A DNA stretch of 64,000 bases from an uncultured Granulosicoccus sp. (GCA_947495035.1 CANLXI010000019.1:1-64000); one strand, 5' to 3'; shown: positions 47,263-57,526, numbered from the stretch's first letter. Made by a program: numbers and translations. The notes: generated from the letters alone by a model not told the origin.

Positions 47263-47937
47263 TCAGCCGCGCTCGCCAACTACCCGACTGCGAACCCTAC
47301 CCCGAGGCTGTCGGCGACTCAGATAGGCGTGCCACAACAGGCGCGCCGCGGCCGCACGGTAGGGTTGCCAACCGGAAGCACGCTGATCAAGGTCGGCATA
47401 ACTCGGCACCGTCTCCAGTTCTTCGCACTCGGCCAGACTGACCGCCAGGGCACGATCACCACTCGCCCAGGCATCCGGACGACGCATTGCCATCAGCAGA
47501 TAGACCCCCGCCGTCCATGGACCGATTCCCCGAATGGCTGTCAATTGCCGCATCACCTCCTCATCCGAGCGTTGACGTAACCGTTTCAAATCCAGTTCAC
47601 CGCCATGCAGCGCCATGGCAATGGAGCGACAATAGCTCACCTTGCGAGCGCTGATTCCGGCATCACGCAGTGCCTGTTCCGACACCTGGAGAAATAATTC
47701 CGCTGACATGCCGGGGCATAATTCCTGCACTCGCTGCATGACTGCTCTGGCACTGGCCAGAGACACTTTCTGCTCCAGAACAATGTGCACCAATGTGCTG
47801 AAATTCTGGCTACGCTGCCACATCGGCGGCATTCCGAACTGTCGCAGCAGTGAACTCATCAATGGGTCACGCTCGGCCAGAATCCGGATTGCATGATCGA
47901 GGGAGTCACGGGTCAGTGACGGGAGTGCATGGGTCAT
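47263..47937 (-). CDS. AlkA-like DNA-3-methyladenine glycosylase (HhH-GPD)
   Basis: This 224-residue protein has the helix-hairpin-helix-GPD fold of base-excision glycosylases, with the hairpin AIRGIGPWTAGVYLL and the catalytic aspartate most likely in WASGDRAL. It lacks the N-terminal domain of E. coli AlkA, as in the short bacterial types. It should remove alkylated purines. It converges with dsbD and is divergent from the glucosidase gene. Confidence 0.88.
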   Translation of the reverse strand: MTHALPSLTRDSLDHAIRILAERDPLMSSLLRQFGMPPMWQRSQNFSTLVHIVLEQKVSLASARAVMQRVQELCPGMSAELFLQVSEQALRDAGISARKVSYCRSIAMALHGGELDLKRLRQRSDEEVMRQLTAIRGIGPWTAGVYLLMAMRRPDAWASGDRALAVSLAECEELETVPSYADLDQRASGWQPYRAAAARLLWHAYLSRRQPRGRVRSRVVGERG

Positions 47938-48045
47938 GGGAAACAGTCTCCGCTATTCCAGGGCAATTTGCACTGTATGTTCTGCCCGAACTGCATGGAG
48001 CAGCGCCCTTCGGTACACTGCCGTCACTCTACAGATTCCACCCGC

Positions 48046-50706
48046 ATGCCAATCATCAAACGACCGCCGAATGCTGAAAATCGCCGGCTCAAGGCTCACG
48101 CCAGACGTACAGCCAACTGGAAGCACTGGGGCCCCTACCTGGCTGAACGTGCCTGGGGAACCGTGCGCGAGGATTACAGCAGCGATGGCAAGGCCTGGGA
48201 ATACTTCCCGCATGACCACGCCCGCAGTCGTGCCTACCGCTGGAACGAAGACGGTCTGGCCGGCTTCTGCGATCGCAACCAGTTCCTGTGCTTCAGTCTG
48301 GCTCTGTGGAACGGTAACGACCCCTTTCTGAAAGAGCGCCTGTACGGCATGTCCGGTCCCGAAGGCAACCATGGCGAAGATGTCAAGGAGTTGTACTGGT
48401 ATACCGACAGCACGCCGACCCACAGTTATGCCAGCATGCGCTATCGCTACCCGCAGGCGGAGTACCCCTATCAGCAGTTGCTGCAGGAAAGTGCCCAGCG
48501 CGGCTACCATGATCGCGAATTCGAACTCAGCGACACCGGCATATTTGCCGACAATCGCTATTTCGACATCGACGTCGCCTACGCCAAGATGGGCGAGAAC
48601 GACATCCTGATCACCATCACGGCTCACAACCGTGCGGATGAATCCGCCAGCCTGTCACTGGTGCCGCAGCTGTGGTTCCGCAATACCTGGAGCTGGGGTT
48701 ACCCGGCAGGCCCGCAGGGCAATGTGCACGGTATGCCGATGATGCAGCAGAGTGATGCACATTCTCTGCTGGCCGAGCATCCCTTGCTGGGTCGCTACCA
48801 CCTCTATTGGCAAGGCAGCCCGGAACTGCTGATGACCAACAACGAGACCAATGAACAGCGCCTGTTCGGCTCCGAGAACGCCTCACCCTGGGTCAAGGAT
48901 GCCTTTCATCGCCATATCGTCGATGGTGAAGAGGATGCCGTCAACCCCGAGCTGACGGGTACCAAGGCGGGCATTCACTACCCCTTGACCTTGTCAGCCC
49001 ACTCTTCCCGCACGATTCAACTGCGGCTGAGCGACACCGCCCGCAACAAGCCTTTCGCCGGATTCAAGCCCGCCTTCAAGCGTCGCCGACAGGAAGCCAA
49101 TATCTTCTACGACCACCTGCAGACCGGGCCACTGAGCGATGAACTGCGCCAGATTCAGCGACAGGCGTTTGCCGGCATGCTGTGGTCGAAGCAGTTGTAC
49201 TACTACAATGTGCATCAATGGCTCGAAGGCGATCCGAACAAGCCCGTACATCGGGACAATCGTCGTAACGTCCACTGGCAGCACATGGACAATTTCGACA
49301 TCATGTCCATGCCCGACAAATGGGAATACCCCTGGTATGCCGTCTGGGATACCGCCTTCCATACCCTGCCTCTGGCCGTGGTCGATGCCGCCTATGCCAA
49401 GCGGCAGCTGATGCTCATCACACGCGAGTGGTACATGCACTCCAACGGGCAGTTGCCGGCCTACGAATGGGCTTATGGGGACGTCAACCCACCCGTTCAT
49501 GCCTGGGCAACACTGCGCGTCTATGCCATGGAGAAGGAAAACACCGGCAAGGGCGATCTGGTCTTTCTGGAGAGTGTCTTCCAGAAACTGCTGCTGAACT
49601 TCACCTGGTGGGTCAACCAGAAGGACAGCCAGGGCAACTCCATCTTCGAAGGCGGATTTCTGGGACTGGACAACATCAGTCTGTTCGATCGCAGCGAGCA
49701 ACCGCCGACCGGAGGTGTCCTGAATCAATCCGACGGTACGGCCTGGATGGGTTTCTTTGCAGCCTGCATGCTGCGCATGGCACTGGAGCTGGCACGCAAC
49801 AACCCGGTCTATCAGGACATTGCCACCAAGTTTCTCGAACACTTCCTGCAGATTGCCTATGCCATCAACGGCAAGGAGCACCACCCGGGCCTGTGGGACG
49901 AAGAAGACGGCTTCTTCTACGATCGGCTGGATCTTCCCGACGGACGCTCCTCCCCGCTCAAGGTGCGCTCCCTGGTAGGGCTGATGCCGCTGATCGCCAC
50001 ATCGATCATCGAGGCTGATGTCTACGAGGAGTTTCCGGACTTCGTCCGCCGCATGAACTGGCTGGTCGAGCACCGTCCGGAACTGGCAGGCACCATGGCC
50101 AATCTGCACAAGACCGGCAGAAAGGATAGACACTTGCTGTCCTTTCTGGACGAGGAGAAACTTCGCCGCGTATTGTATTACCTGCTGGATGAGAGCGAAT
50201 TCCTGTCCGACCACGGCATTCGTTCGTTGTCCCGTTTTCATGCCGACCACCCCTTCAGCTACACCACCGATTCAGGGCACACTCTGAGTGTCGGTTATGA
50301 ACCCGGCGAAGGCGAGACCGACCTGTTCGGCGGCAATTCCAACTGGCGCGGACCTGTCTGGTTTCCGATCAATTACCTGCTGATTGAAGCCCTGCGTCGC
50401 TTCCACGCCTTTCATGGCCCATCCTTCACGGTTGAATGCCCGACAGGCTCCGGACAGATGATGAACCTGAACGAGGTGGCGGACCTGATTTCGCAACGAC
50501 TGATCTCACTGTTCACTCAAGATGAGAATGGCCAACGGCCCTGGTGCGGTGATAGCGAGGAGCTGCAGAAAGCCAGTGACGATGGCTTGCATCAGTTCTT
50601 CGAGTACTTCAACGGCGACACCGGCGAAGGTCTCGGCGCCAGCCATCAGACCGGCTGGACCGGTCTGATAGCCCTGCTGATTCAACCGGACTTGCAGTGT
50701 CGCTGA
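48046..50706 (+). CDS. Large GH63-like glucosidase (MGH1-like catalytic domain)
   Basis: This 886-residue protein has the (alpha/alpha)6-barrel layout of GH63-type glucosidases. Recognisable parts are WKHWGPYLAERAWGTVREDY, NEDGLAGFCDRNQFLC, VWDTAFHTLPLAV, ANGKEHHPGLWDEEDGFF-like catalytic region near residue 620 and SNWRGPVWFPINYLL. The frame is open 39 codons upstream, but the ATG at 48046 starts the conserved part (MPIIKRPPNAENRRL). No signal peptide is seen, so it is cytoplasmic. The substrate is probably a small glucoside or an alpha-glucan fragment. Confidence 0.85.
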   Translation: MPIIKRPPNAENRRLKAHARRTANWKHWGPYLAERAWGTVREDYSSDGKAWEYFPHDHARSRAYRWNEDGLAGFCDRNQFLCFSLALWNGNDPFLKERLYGMSGPEGNHGEDVKELYWYTDSTPTHSYASMRYRYPQAEYPYQQLLQESAQRGYHDREFELSDTGIFADNRYFDIDVAYAKMGENDILITITAHNRADESASLSLVPQLWFRNTWSWGYPAGPQGNVHGMPMMQQSDAHSLLAEHPLLGRYHLYWQGSPELLMTNNETNEQRLFGSENASPWVKDAFHRHIVDGEEDAVNPELTGTKAGIHYPLTLSAHSSRTIQLRLSDTARNKPFAGFKPAFKRRRQEANIFYDHLQTGPLSDELRQIQRQAFAGMLWSKQLYYYNVHQWLEGDPNKPVHRDNRRNVHWQHMDNFDIMSMPDKWEYPWYAVWDTAFHTLPLAVVDAAYAKRQLMLITREWYMHSNGQLPAYEWAYGDVNPPVHAWATLRVYAMEKENTGKGDLVFLESVFQKLLLNFTWWVNQKDSQGNSIFEGGFLGLDNISLFDRSEQPPTGGVLNQSDGTAWMGFFAACMLRMALELARNNPVYQDIATKFLEHFLQIAYAINGKEHHPGLWDEEDGFFYDRLDLPDGRSSPLKVRSLVGLMPLIATSIIEADVYEEFPDFVRRMNWLVEHRPELAGTMANLHKTGRKDRHLLSFLDEEKLRRVLYYLLDESEFLSDHGIRSLSRFHADHPFSYTTDSGHTLSVGYEPGEGETDLFGGNSNWRGPVWFPINYLLIEALRRFHAFHGPSFTVECPTGSGQMMNLNEVADLISQRLISLFTQDENGQRPWCGDSEELQKASDDGLHQFFEYFNGDTGEGLGASHQTGWTGLIALLIQPDLQCR

Positions 50707-50978
50707 AGCAGGGACAATGTTGCCTGTGCGCTCGTGAGAGCGCACTGACCTTCCACCACCTGATACCCCGGAAGTTGCACCGTCGCAACCGCTTTGCAAA
50801 ACACTACAGCCGGGAGCAGCTCAATGCCGGCATCCTGCTGTGTCGGCGTTGCCACCGAGGCCTGCACAAGCTCTATACCGAGATGGAACTCGGCAGCCGG
50901 CTCAACACGCTGGAAGCGCTGTCCCGGGACCCGGCCGTGGCCAGACATGTGGCCTGGGTGGCACGCCAGAAAAGCTGA
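50697..50978 (+). CDS. Small HNH-endonuclease-like protein
   Basis: This 93-residue protein has a zinc-ribbon HNH core: CCLC, then FHHLIPRKLHRRNRF, then LNAGILLCRRCHRGLHKLY. Its GTG start lies 10 bases inside the end of the glucosidase gene. It is small for an enzyme but holds the full HNH set (two Cys pairs, HH, N and H). Partners are not evident. It could be a homing-type or repair nuclease, or a structural zinc protein. Confidence 0.75.
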   Translation: MSLKQGQCCLCARESALTFHHLIPRKLHRRNRFAKHYSREQLNAGILLCRRCHRGLHKLYTEMELGSRLNTLEALSRDPAVARHVAWVARQKS

Positions 50979-51011
50979 ACCCTTCGCCGATTCGCCCGGA
51001 GTGAGTCAGGT

Positions 51012-51770
51012 TCAACTGACGTCGGCAATGAAGCGCTGGAAGGGTTCGGTACGCGGGTTGGAAAACATCTGCTCCGGTGACCCCTGCTCCAGAATCCTGC
51101 CCTCATGCATGAAGATGACATGGGTGGACACGTCTCTGGCAAAGCTCATTTCGTGAGTGACCACTATCATCGTACGGCCTTCTTCAGCCAGTGATTTCAT
51201 GGTCTTCAGCACTTCGGAGACCAGCTCGGGGTCCAGTGCCGAGGTTGGCTCATCGAACAGAATGGCGTCAGGCTCCATGGCCAGCGCACGCGCGATGGCC
51301 ACCCGTTGCTGTTGACCACCGGAAAGCTGAGACGGATACATGGACTTGCGCTCTGCCAGGCCTACCCGATCCAGCAGCGCTTCCGCTCGTTGCCGAACCA
51401 CCGCCTTCGCTTCTCCCTTGACGATGATCGGTCCTTCCATGACATTTTCCAGCACGGTTCGGTGGGACCACAGATTGAACTGCTGAAACACCATGCCCAG
51501 ATGACTGCGCAGACGCTCGATCTGCTTCTGATCCGGCTTCCCGCCCTTGCCGATACTGATTTCTTCCCCATGCAGAAAGACCCGGCCAACTGTTGGTGGC
51601 TCGAGAAAATTGAGACAACGCAACAAGGTGCTCTTGCCGGAGCCGGATGCTCCGAGTATGGAGATCACGTCCTGTTTGCGAGCAGTGATATCCACGCCCT
51701 TGAGCACCTCCAGGGAACCGAAGGACTTGCAGATCCCCTCTGCCTTCAGAACGATGTCATTGTCAACCAT
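51012..51770 (-). CDS. Polar amino acid ABC transporter ATPase (HisP/ArtP-like)
   Basis: This 252-residue ATPase has Walker [16 protein letters not shown], the HisP-type insert [20 protein letters not shown], signature [15 protein letters not shown], Walker [13 protein letters not shown] and the H-loop VVTHEMSFA. It energises the two permeases encoded upstream. Its start overlaps the preceding permease gene by 8 bases. It is the last gene of a four-gene operon. Confidence 0.95.
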   Translation of the reverse strand: MVDNDIVLKAEGICKSFGSLEVLKGVDITARKQDVISILGASGSGKSTLLRCLNFLEPPTVGRVFLHGEEISIGKGGKPDQKQIERLRSHLGMVFQQFNLWSHRTVLENVMEGPIIVKGEAKAVVRQRAEALLDRVGLAERKSMYPSQLSGGQQQRVAIARALAMEPDAILFDEPTSALDPELVSEVLKTMKSLAEEGRTMIVVTHEMSFARDVSTHVIFMHEGRILEQGSPEQMFSNPRTEPFQRFIADVS

Positions 51771-52485
51771 TGCGCTGTCTGCCTTGAATCGAGGAACTGC
51801 CGGCCTGCAGATGACGGGTCATGCGCAGTTCTGCCTGACGCCACAGGAAAACGAACACCACAGTGATACTCAGGTAGATCAGGGCAGCCCACAGGTAGCT
51901 GGAGAAATCGAAGGTACGGGAGAAGACCTGGCGCGTGCGCCCCATGAGATCGAACACGGTAACAACGCTGGCCAGCGCACTGGCTTTCATCAGCAGGATG
52001 ACTTCATTGCCCAGGGCCGGCCAGGCAATACGGTAAGCATGTGGAAAGGCGACACGTTGCAGAATTCTCCAGCGCGGCATGCCCACGGCCCTTGCAGCCT
52101 CGATCTCCCGATTGTCGACGCCCATCAGCCCGCCACGCAGAATTTCGGTCTGGTAGGCAGTCGAGTTGACGACAAACGTGAACAAGGCGCAATTGAAGGG
52201 GTCCCGAAAGAAATTCCACAACCCCCAATCCTGCAGCAGCGGCCGGAATTGTCCGGAACCGTAGTACACCAGAAACAGCTGCACCAGCAGTGGCGTCCCC
52301 CGGATGAAGGAGATGTAAAGCCGTAGCGGCCATTGTGCGGCAGCTGGTGCCGACAGACGGGCGAGCGCCAGAAACGGTGCCAGCAGACCCGCCATCAGCG
52401 CACCCAGACCTGTCAGCTGCAAGGTCATCAGGGTGCCATCCAGCAGGCGCGGCCCATAATTGGCAATGATATAGAGAGGATCCAT
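51763..52485 (-). CDS. Polar amino acid ABC permease (HisM-like)
   Basis: This 240-residue permease has about five membrane segments and the family motif [20 protein letters not shown]. The start ATG at 52485 shares one base with the stop of the other permease gene (TGATG), so the two are translated together. Segments such as [20 protein letters not shown] are typical of HisM/GlnP. Confidence 0.94.
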   Translation of the reverse strand: MDPLYIIANYGPRLLDGTLMTLQLTGLGALMAGLLAPFLALARLSAPAAAQWPLRLYISFIRGTPLLVQLFLVYYGSGQFRPLLQDWGLWNFFRDPFNCALFTFVVNSTAYQTEILRGGLMGVDNREIEAARAVGMPRWRILQRVAFPHAYRIAWPALGNEVILLMKASALASVVTVFDLMGRTRQVFSRTFDFSSYLWAALIYLSITVVFVFLWRQAELRMTRHLQAGSSSIQGRQRNG

Positions 52486-53192
52486 CAGCGGTTGACGATA
52501 CCCCGGTTGGCGCGTTTTTCCAGCCTGTCGAGGCCGAACTCCGACATGACGCACAGCGCCCAGTAGATCAGGGCCGCCACCAGATAGAAGGTGAATGGCT
52601 GCTTGGTGGCACCGACCGCGACCTTGGTCATGCGCATCAGATCATCCAGTGCGATGATCGATACCAGTGCCGTATCCTTGAGCAGATTGATCCACAGATT
52701 GCCAAGGCCAGGCAAGGCAAAGCGCCAGGCCTGTGGCAGCTTGATGCGCAGAAACACCTGTCTGGTGTTCATGCCCACCGCCCGCCCCGCCTCGCTCTGC
52801 CCCGGATCCAGCGAGTTGAAGGCGCCGCGCAACACTTCCGAGGAAAAGGCACCGAAGACCATTCCCAGTGCTATCACACCGGCAGCAAAGGGGCTGAATT
52901 CCACCGGCGGTGAGTCGGGCGACACAAAGGCCGAAAGCTTATTGAGCAACAGGCCGACACCGTTGTAGACCACAAACAGTGTCAGCAGCTCTGGCAGGCC
53001 GCGCATGATGGTCGAGTAGGCAAAGCCCGCTGAGCGCAGCAGGGTTTGTCTGGACAGCGATGCCCAGGCAACGATGAAACCGATGAGCAGTCCCAGCAAC
53101 AGGGCAGCCACACCCAATTGCAGTGTGACGGCAAGACCGGCGAGCAATTCATCTCCCCAGCCGGTCTCACCGAAAGCGAACAGTTCTCGCAT
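52485..53192 (-). CDS. Polar amino acid ABC permease (HisQ-like)
   Basis: This 235-residue permease has about five membrane segments, with STIMRGLPELLTLFVVYNGV and the ATPase-contact loop SEAGRAVGMNTRQVFLRIKL. It forms a heterodimer with the HisM-like subunit. It starts 23 bp after the binding-protein gene. Confidence 0.94.
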   Translation of the reverse strand: MRELFAFGETGWGDELLAGLAVTLQLGVAALLLGLLIGFIVAWASLSRQTLLRSAGFAYSTIMRGLPELLTLFVVYNGVGLLLNKLSAFVSPDSPPVEFSPFAAGVIALGMVFGAFSSEVLRGAFNSLDPGQSEAGRAVGMNTRQVFLRIKLPQAWRFALPGLGNLWINLLKDTALVSIIALDDLMRMTKVAVGATKQPFTFYLVAALIYWALCVMSEFGLDRLEKRANRGIVNR

Positions 53193-53215
53193 GCTGTTGG
53201 CCAGGACTCTCGCCG

Positions 53216-53989
53216 CTACTTCATGGTGTAGACGTCGATATCAAAATACTTCTCGTTGATGGCCTGATAGGTGCCATCGTCCCGGATCTCCTGCAGTGCC
53301 TGGTTCAGACGCTCGCGCAGGTCATCATCCTCCTGGCGCACGGCAATACCGACACCTTCGCCGACGAAGGCAGGGTCGGTGATGGGCTCTCCAGCCATCT
53401 CGCAACAGGCACCGTCATCGGTATTGTTGACCCAGTCAAGCATGGGCAGCAAGTCACCCACGACCAGATCGATTCGTCCACTGGCCATGTCCAGGTTGAC
53501 TTCGTCCTGTGTGGGATAGAGACGGATATCGGCATCCGGATAAGTGGCTTCGATGAAATCTGCCATGGTGGTGCCGGATTGGGCACCGATGACCTTGTCT
53601 TCCAGCGCCTCGGGCGTGAACTCGGTGATATCCGACTCCTTTGCAACCACATGCGTCATGGCGGCCAGATAGTAGGGATCGGTGAAATCAACCTGCTTGA
53701 GACGCTCCTCGGTGATGAACATCGAGGCGATGATGAAATCGTATTTCTCTGCCACCAGGCCGGGGATGATGCCGTCCCAGTCCTGAGCCACCACCGTGCA
53801 ATCAGCACCGATCTTCTCGCACAGTGCCAGGCCGATCTCGACATCGAAACCCTTGATCTCGCCACTGGCATCAATGAAGTTGAACGGAGGATAGGCGCCT
53901 TCGGTTCCCAGGCGAAGCTCCTCAGCGGAGGCGCTGGCTGATGCCATTGCGCCAGCCATGGCGAGGGCTGTCAGTAGTCGTCTTGTCAT
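53216..53989 (-). CDS. Periplasmic basic amino acid binding protein (HisJ/ArgT-like)
   Basis: This 257-residue protein has a signal peptide ending ASA near residue 21 and a family-3 binding fold with EELRLGTEGAYPPFNFID, GFDVEIGLALCEKIG, DGIIPGLVAEKYDFIIASM and GAQSGTTMADFIE. Two Cys pairs may form disulfides. HisJ and ArgT bind histidine, lysine, arginine or ornithine; the exact ligand is open. It is the first gene of the operon, and the ATG at 53989 gives the clean signal peptide. Confidence 0.94.
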   Translation of the reverse strand: MTRRLLTALAMAGAMASASASAEELRLGTEGAYPPFNFIDASGEIKGFDVEIGLALCEKIGADCTVVAQDWDGIIPGLVAEKYDFIIASMFITEERLKQVDFTDPYYLAAMTHVVAKESDITEFTPEALEDKVIGAQSGTTMADFIEATYPDADIRLYPTQDEVNLDMASGRIDLVVGDLLPMLDWVNNTDDGACCEMAGEPITDPAFVGEGVGIAVRQEDDDLRERLNQALQEIRDDGTYQAINEKYFDIDVYTMK

Positions 53990-54020
53990 TCTGCAACTCG
54001 TAGATGAAAAATTTGAACGC

Positions 54021-54049
54021 AGTGTATAGCCTCGACACGAGTTTGACAA
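54021..54049 (-). promoter_or_regulatory. Promoter of the amino acid ABC operon
   Basis: On the minus strand TTGTCA (54049-54044) is 17 bp from TACACT (54026-54021), and the predicted start lies about 25 bp before the binding-protein ATG. Nearby TATACA would allow a 15-bp spacer as an alternative. Confidence 0.55.
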
Positions 54050-54074
54050 AACAGTTGATGCAATACCCGCTCGG

Positions 54075-55955
54075 TCAAGCCGACTGATTCACACTTATGT
54101 TGGACGATTCCGGCAGCTCCAGAAATCCACCGGATTGACGCGCCCACAAACTGGCATACAGACCCTCACCCGCCGCCAGTTCGGCATGGGTTCCCTGCTG
54201 TACCACTGCCCCGGCATCCATGACGATCAGGCGATCCATGGCGGCAATCGTGGACAGACGATGGGCAATCGCTATGACGGTCTTGCCCTGCATCAGAGCG
54301 CTCAGGTTCTCCTGAATGACAGCCTCCACTTCACTGTCCAGCGCCGAGGTTGCCTCGTCCAGAACGAGAATGGGGGCATCTTTCAGAAACATGCGGGCAA
54401 TGGCCAGCCGTTGCCGTTGACCACCGGATAGCTTGACACCGCGCTCGCCCACCTGCGCCTCATATCCACGCCGCCCCGCCGTATCTTCCAGCTGCAGAAT
54501 GAATTCATGCGCATTGGCGCGCTTCGCTGCGGCCTCCACCTCTTCACGGGACGCATCACGGCGTCCATAGGCGATGTTCTCGTAAACGCTTCGGTGCAGC
54601 AGTGACGTGTCCTGCGTCACCACACCAATGTGCTGACGCAGACTTTCCTGCCTGATGCGGGAGATATCCGAACCGTCAATCAGGATGCGCCCGTCTTCGA
54701 CATCGTACAGTCGCAGCAACAGATTGGTCAGCGTTGTCTTGCCAGCTCCCGAACGCCCGACCAGGCCGATTTTCTCGCCACCGGCGATCTCCAGGTTCAG
54801 TTGTTCGATGGCCCCCTTCTCGCGACCGTAATGAAAACGCACTTTCTCGAACTGGATGCGGCCGATCGGCACGCTCAGATCCCTGGCATCCGGCTCGTCG
54901 ACGATCTCCTGCTTCGTGGAGAGCATCTGCATGCCGTCATAGATCACGCCAACGCTTTCGAACAGGCCGGACAGCTCCCACATGATCCAGTGGGACATTC
55001 CCTGCAGGCGCAGCACCAGACCGACACCGACTGCCAGGGCACCGACGCTGGTCATGCCCTGGACCCACAGCAGCAGTCCTGCCAGCGCAACACTGAACAG
55101 CAAGGAGGCATTGAGCAGCGACAGACAGGTATTCAAGCCGGTGACAAGTCTGAACTGCGGATGAACCGTGCCCAGGAACTTCTGCATGCTGTTGCGTGCA
55201 TAGCCGGCCTCATGGCCGGCATGGGCAAACAGCTTGACGGTCATGATGTTGGTGTAACTGTCCACGACCCGCCCTGTCATTTCCGACCGGGCATCGGCCT
55301 GGCGTCGCGAAACCCCTTTCAGACGCGGCAGAAAGTAGCGCAACATGAGTATGTAGGTCACCAGCCAGACGATGAAGGGCAGAATCATCCACACACTGAA
55401 GGATGACACGAGCACCATGGCCCCCAGGAAATAGACGCCGACATAGACCAGCACATCCAGAACCTTGAGAACCGCATCGCGGATGGCCAGAGACGTCTGC
55501 ATCACCTTGGTGGCGACACGCCCGGCAAACTCGTCCTGATAGAAGGAATAGCTCTGCCCCAGCATCCAGCGATGCGCCTTCCAGCGAATCGTCATGACGA
55601 AATTGCCGATGATGGTCTGATGCAGCAGCAGTGAATGGAACAGCCCTGCCAGTGGCAACAGCACCAGAATGACCAGAGCCATCCACAGCAACCGGTCGGA
55701 TTCTTCGGCCAGCAATGTGGCAGGGTCACGGCTGCCCAGCCAGTCGACCAGATTGCCCAGAAAGGCAAACAGGCTGATTTCCAGCACCGAGATGATCGCG
55801 GAGAACACGCCCATCAGCAGCAACCAGTGCCACGAGGCACCGATGTAATGCCACAGGAAAGGCAGCAGTGTGGCCGGAGGGCGGGTCGGCGCCGAGTCCG
55901 GGAAGGGTTCGATGCGCTCTTCGAAAAAGCTCAGAAAACGACCGACCGGACTCAT
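54075..55955 (-). CDS. ABC exporter with fused membrane and ATPase domains
   Basis: This 626-residue half-transporter has six N-terminal membrane segments (about residues 35-340) and a C-terminal ATPase with Walker A GRSGAGKTTLTNLL, signature KLSGGQRQRLAIARM, Walker B ILVLDEATSALD and H-loop IAIAHRLSTIA. It works as a homodimer and probably exports lipids or drugs, as MsbA-like proteins do. The ATG at 55955 overlaps the stop of the small membrane-protein gene (ATGA). The substrate is unknown. Confidence 0.93.
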   Translation of the reverse strand: MSPVGRFLSFFEERIEPFPDSAPTRPPATLLPFLWHYIGASWHWLLLMGVFSAIISVLEISLFAFLGNLVDWLGSRDPATLLAEESDRLLWMALVILVLLPLAGLFHSLLLHQTIIGNFVMTIRWKAHRWMLGQSYSFYQDEFAGRVATKVMQTSLAIRDAVLKVLDVLVYVGVYFLGAMVLVSSFSVWMILPFIVWLVTYILMLRYFLPRLKGVSRRQADARSEMTGRVVDSYTNIMTVKLFAHAGHEAGYARNSMQKFLGTVHPQFRLVTGLNTCLSLLNASLLFSVALAGLLLWVQGMTSVGALAVGVGLVLRLQGMSHWIMWELSGLFESVGVIYDGMQMLSTKQEIVDEPDARDLSVPIGRIQFEKVRFHYGREKGAIEQLNLEIAGGEKIGLVGRSGAGKTTLTNLLLRLYDVEDGRILIDGSDISRIRQESLRQHIGVVTQDTSLLHRSVYENIAYGRRDASREEVEAAAKRANAHEFILQLEDTAGRRGYEAQVGERGVKLSGGQRQRLAIARMFLKDAPILVLDEATSALDSEVEAVIQENLSALMQGKTVIAIAHRLSTIAAMDRLIVMDAGAVVQQGTHAELAAGEGLYASLWARQSGGFLELPESSNISVNQSA

Positions 55956-56398
55956 GACAATTTGCTCACAGCACCGCTGATCAGATTGATATTCTGCCAG
56001 ATGAACCACAGTGCCGAGAGTGCGGCCGCAGCAATGAGCGAACTGGCCACACCGACCGGCGACGACGCCATCCAGCCCAGCAGGCCGGTAGCCAGGACAA
56101 ACATGAACAGGGCAATCGTTGCACAAGCGGTTCCCAGACGTCGAACCATGGAAACCTTGTCAAGCAGACTTTGTGGCAAGGTATCCACACCAGCCAGCTC
56201 GATGCTCAGACGGACATCGGTATACAAGGCCACCAGAAACAGCAATGACGACAGCAGGAACAACAGGAATACCACTTGCGCCACACGACTGCGCAGCCCG
56301 TAACGCAGGACATGCGCGGCAATCGACAAGGAAAAGCCTGACATGAGACCACTGATGAAGGCAACCTGGCCTGTTTGCAATTCCAATAATTCTCGCAT
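55952..56398 (-). CDS. Small integral membrane protein, unknown function
   Basis: This 148-residue protein has about four membrane segments, including VAFISGLMSGFSLSIAAHVL, VVFLLFLLSSLLFLVALYTD and CATIALFMFVLATGLLGWMA. I do not recognise the family with certainty. The ATGA overlap with the ABC exporter suggests a joint role, perhaps as an accessory subunit. The start at 56398 lies only 18 bp from the divergent GTPase start, so both promoters must overlap or lie inside coding sequence. Confidence 0.7.
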   Translation of the reverse strand: MRELLELQTGQVAFISGLMSGFSLSIAAHVLRYGLRSRVAQVVFLLFLLSSLLFLVALYTDVRLSIELAGVDTLPQSLLDKVSMVRRLGTACATIALFMFVLATGLLGWMASSPVGVASSLIAAAALSALWFIWQNINLISGAVSKLS

Positions 56399-56416
56399 TG
56401 GCGGAGTATACGGCAG

Positions 56417-57526
56417 ATGAATCTGAAACCAGGCTGGAGACGCTGGTTGCAGGCACTGGTTCAACCGGAGCCAAGCCCTGCGCTCGAGGAAGCCCTGTCA
56501 CGACATCGCGAAACCCTACCGGTGTTATGGCTGCTGGGCAAGACTGGGGCGGGAAAATCCTCGGTCATACAACGTCTCACGGGGGACTCCCGCGCGCAAG
56601 TCGGTAACGGTTTCGAGCCATGCACTCGCAGTGCCATGCACTATGACCATCCGCAGGATGTTCCGGTCATGCGATTCCTGGACACACGCGGTCTCGGTGA
56701 AGCCAGTTATGACCCGGCAAGCGATCTGGCAGCGGCTCGAGGCGGCAGTCATGCCTTGCTGGTTCTCACGCGCGTCGACGATCCTGCGCAGGCAGCACTG
56801 ATCGCCGCACTCGAATCGCTGACTCGCGAGGACGCACGCCTGGCCACTCTGCATATGCACAGTGCACTGCACGGCGTGTCCAAGGCGGATCTGGAAAGAG
56901 CCATTCAGTTCAACAGCGAGCAAGTCGCCAACGCATTGCAACGCAAGCCCACAGCGGTTCGCATCGACTTCACCGATCCTGACGACGGCTTCGAGAATCC
57001 GGACGTGGGCCTTGCCGAACTGCGCGAAGCCATCATCGACCTGGTACCCGAACTTGCTCGCGTTCTGAGCCGTAGTGACGGACACGATCAGGAAGAAACA
57101 CTCTACCTTTCATTGCGCCGGGAAATCACCGGATACGCCAGCGCGGCGGCGGCCGTTGATCTGGTGCCGGCCGTCGGTCTCGTGGCGGTACCCAGCCTGC
57201 AGGGGAAGATGTTGCATGCCCTGGCAGGACGCTACGACATTGCCTGGGATCGCCGCATTGCTACCGAATTCATTGCCGCTCTGGGCAGCGGCTTTCTGTA
57301 CCGTTATGTGCTCTCGCTCGGCGGCCGGCAACTGGCCAAGTTCATTCCGGTATACGGTCAGAGCGCAGGAGCGGCGGCGGCGGCCAGTATCAGTTTTGCC
57401 AGCACCTACGCGCTGGGGCGTGCGGCCTGCCTCTACCTGTACCGCCGCAAGCACCACCAGAGCGTCGATCCCGACGTGCTGCGTGATGCTTTCGTCAAGG
57501 CCTTCAAGGAGCAGAAAAAACCGTGA
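56417..57526 (+). CDS. GTPase with C-terminal DUF697-like membrane domain
   Basis: This 369-residue protein has an Era/YfjP-type G domain: P-loop GKTGAGKSSVIQRL, switch region with EPCTRS, FLDTRGLGE (G3) and LTRVDD as a degenerate G4. The C-terminal part (about residues 230-350) is hydrophobic with AAAAVDLVPAVGLVAVPSLQ, resembling the DUF697 domain of YcjF-like proteins. It should attach to the inner membrane. Its stop overlaps the start of a second GTPase gene (GTGA). The role is unknown. Confidence 0.82.
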   Translation: MNLKPGWRRWLQALVQPEPSPALEEALSRHRETLPVLWLLGKTGAGKSSVIQRLTGDSRAQVGNGFEPCTRSAMHYDHPQDVPVMRFLDTRGLGEASYDPASDLAAARGGSHALLVLTRVDDPAQAALIAALESLTREDARLATLHMHSALHGVSKADLERAIQFNSEQVANALQRKPTAVRIDFTDPDDGFENPDVGLAELREAIIDLVPELARVLSRSDGHDQEETLYLSLRREITGYASAAAAVDLVPAVGLVAVPSLQGKMLHALAGRYDIAWDRRIATEFIAALGSGFLYRYVLSLGGRQLAKFIPVYGQSAGAAAAASISFASTYALGRAACLYLYRRKHHQSVDPDVLRDAFVKAFKEQKKP

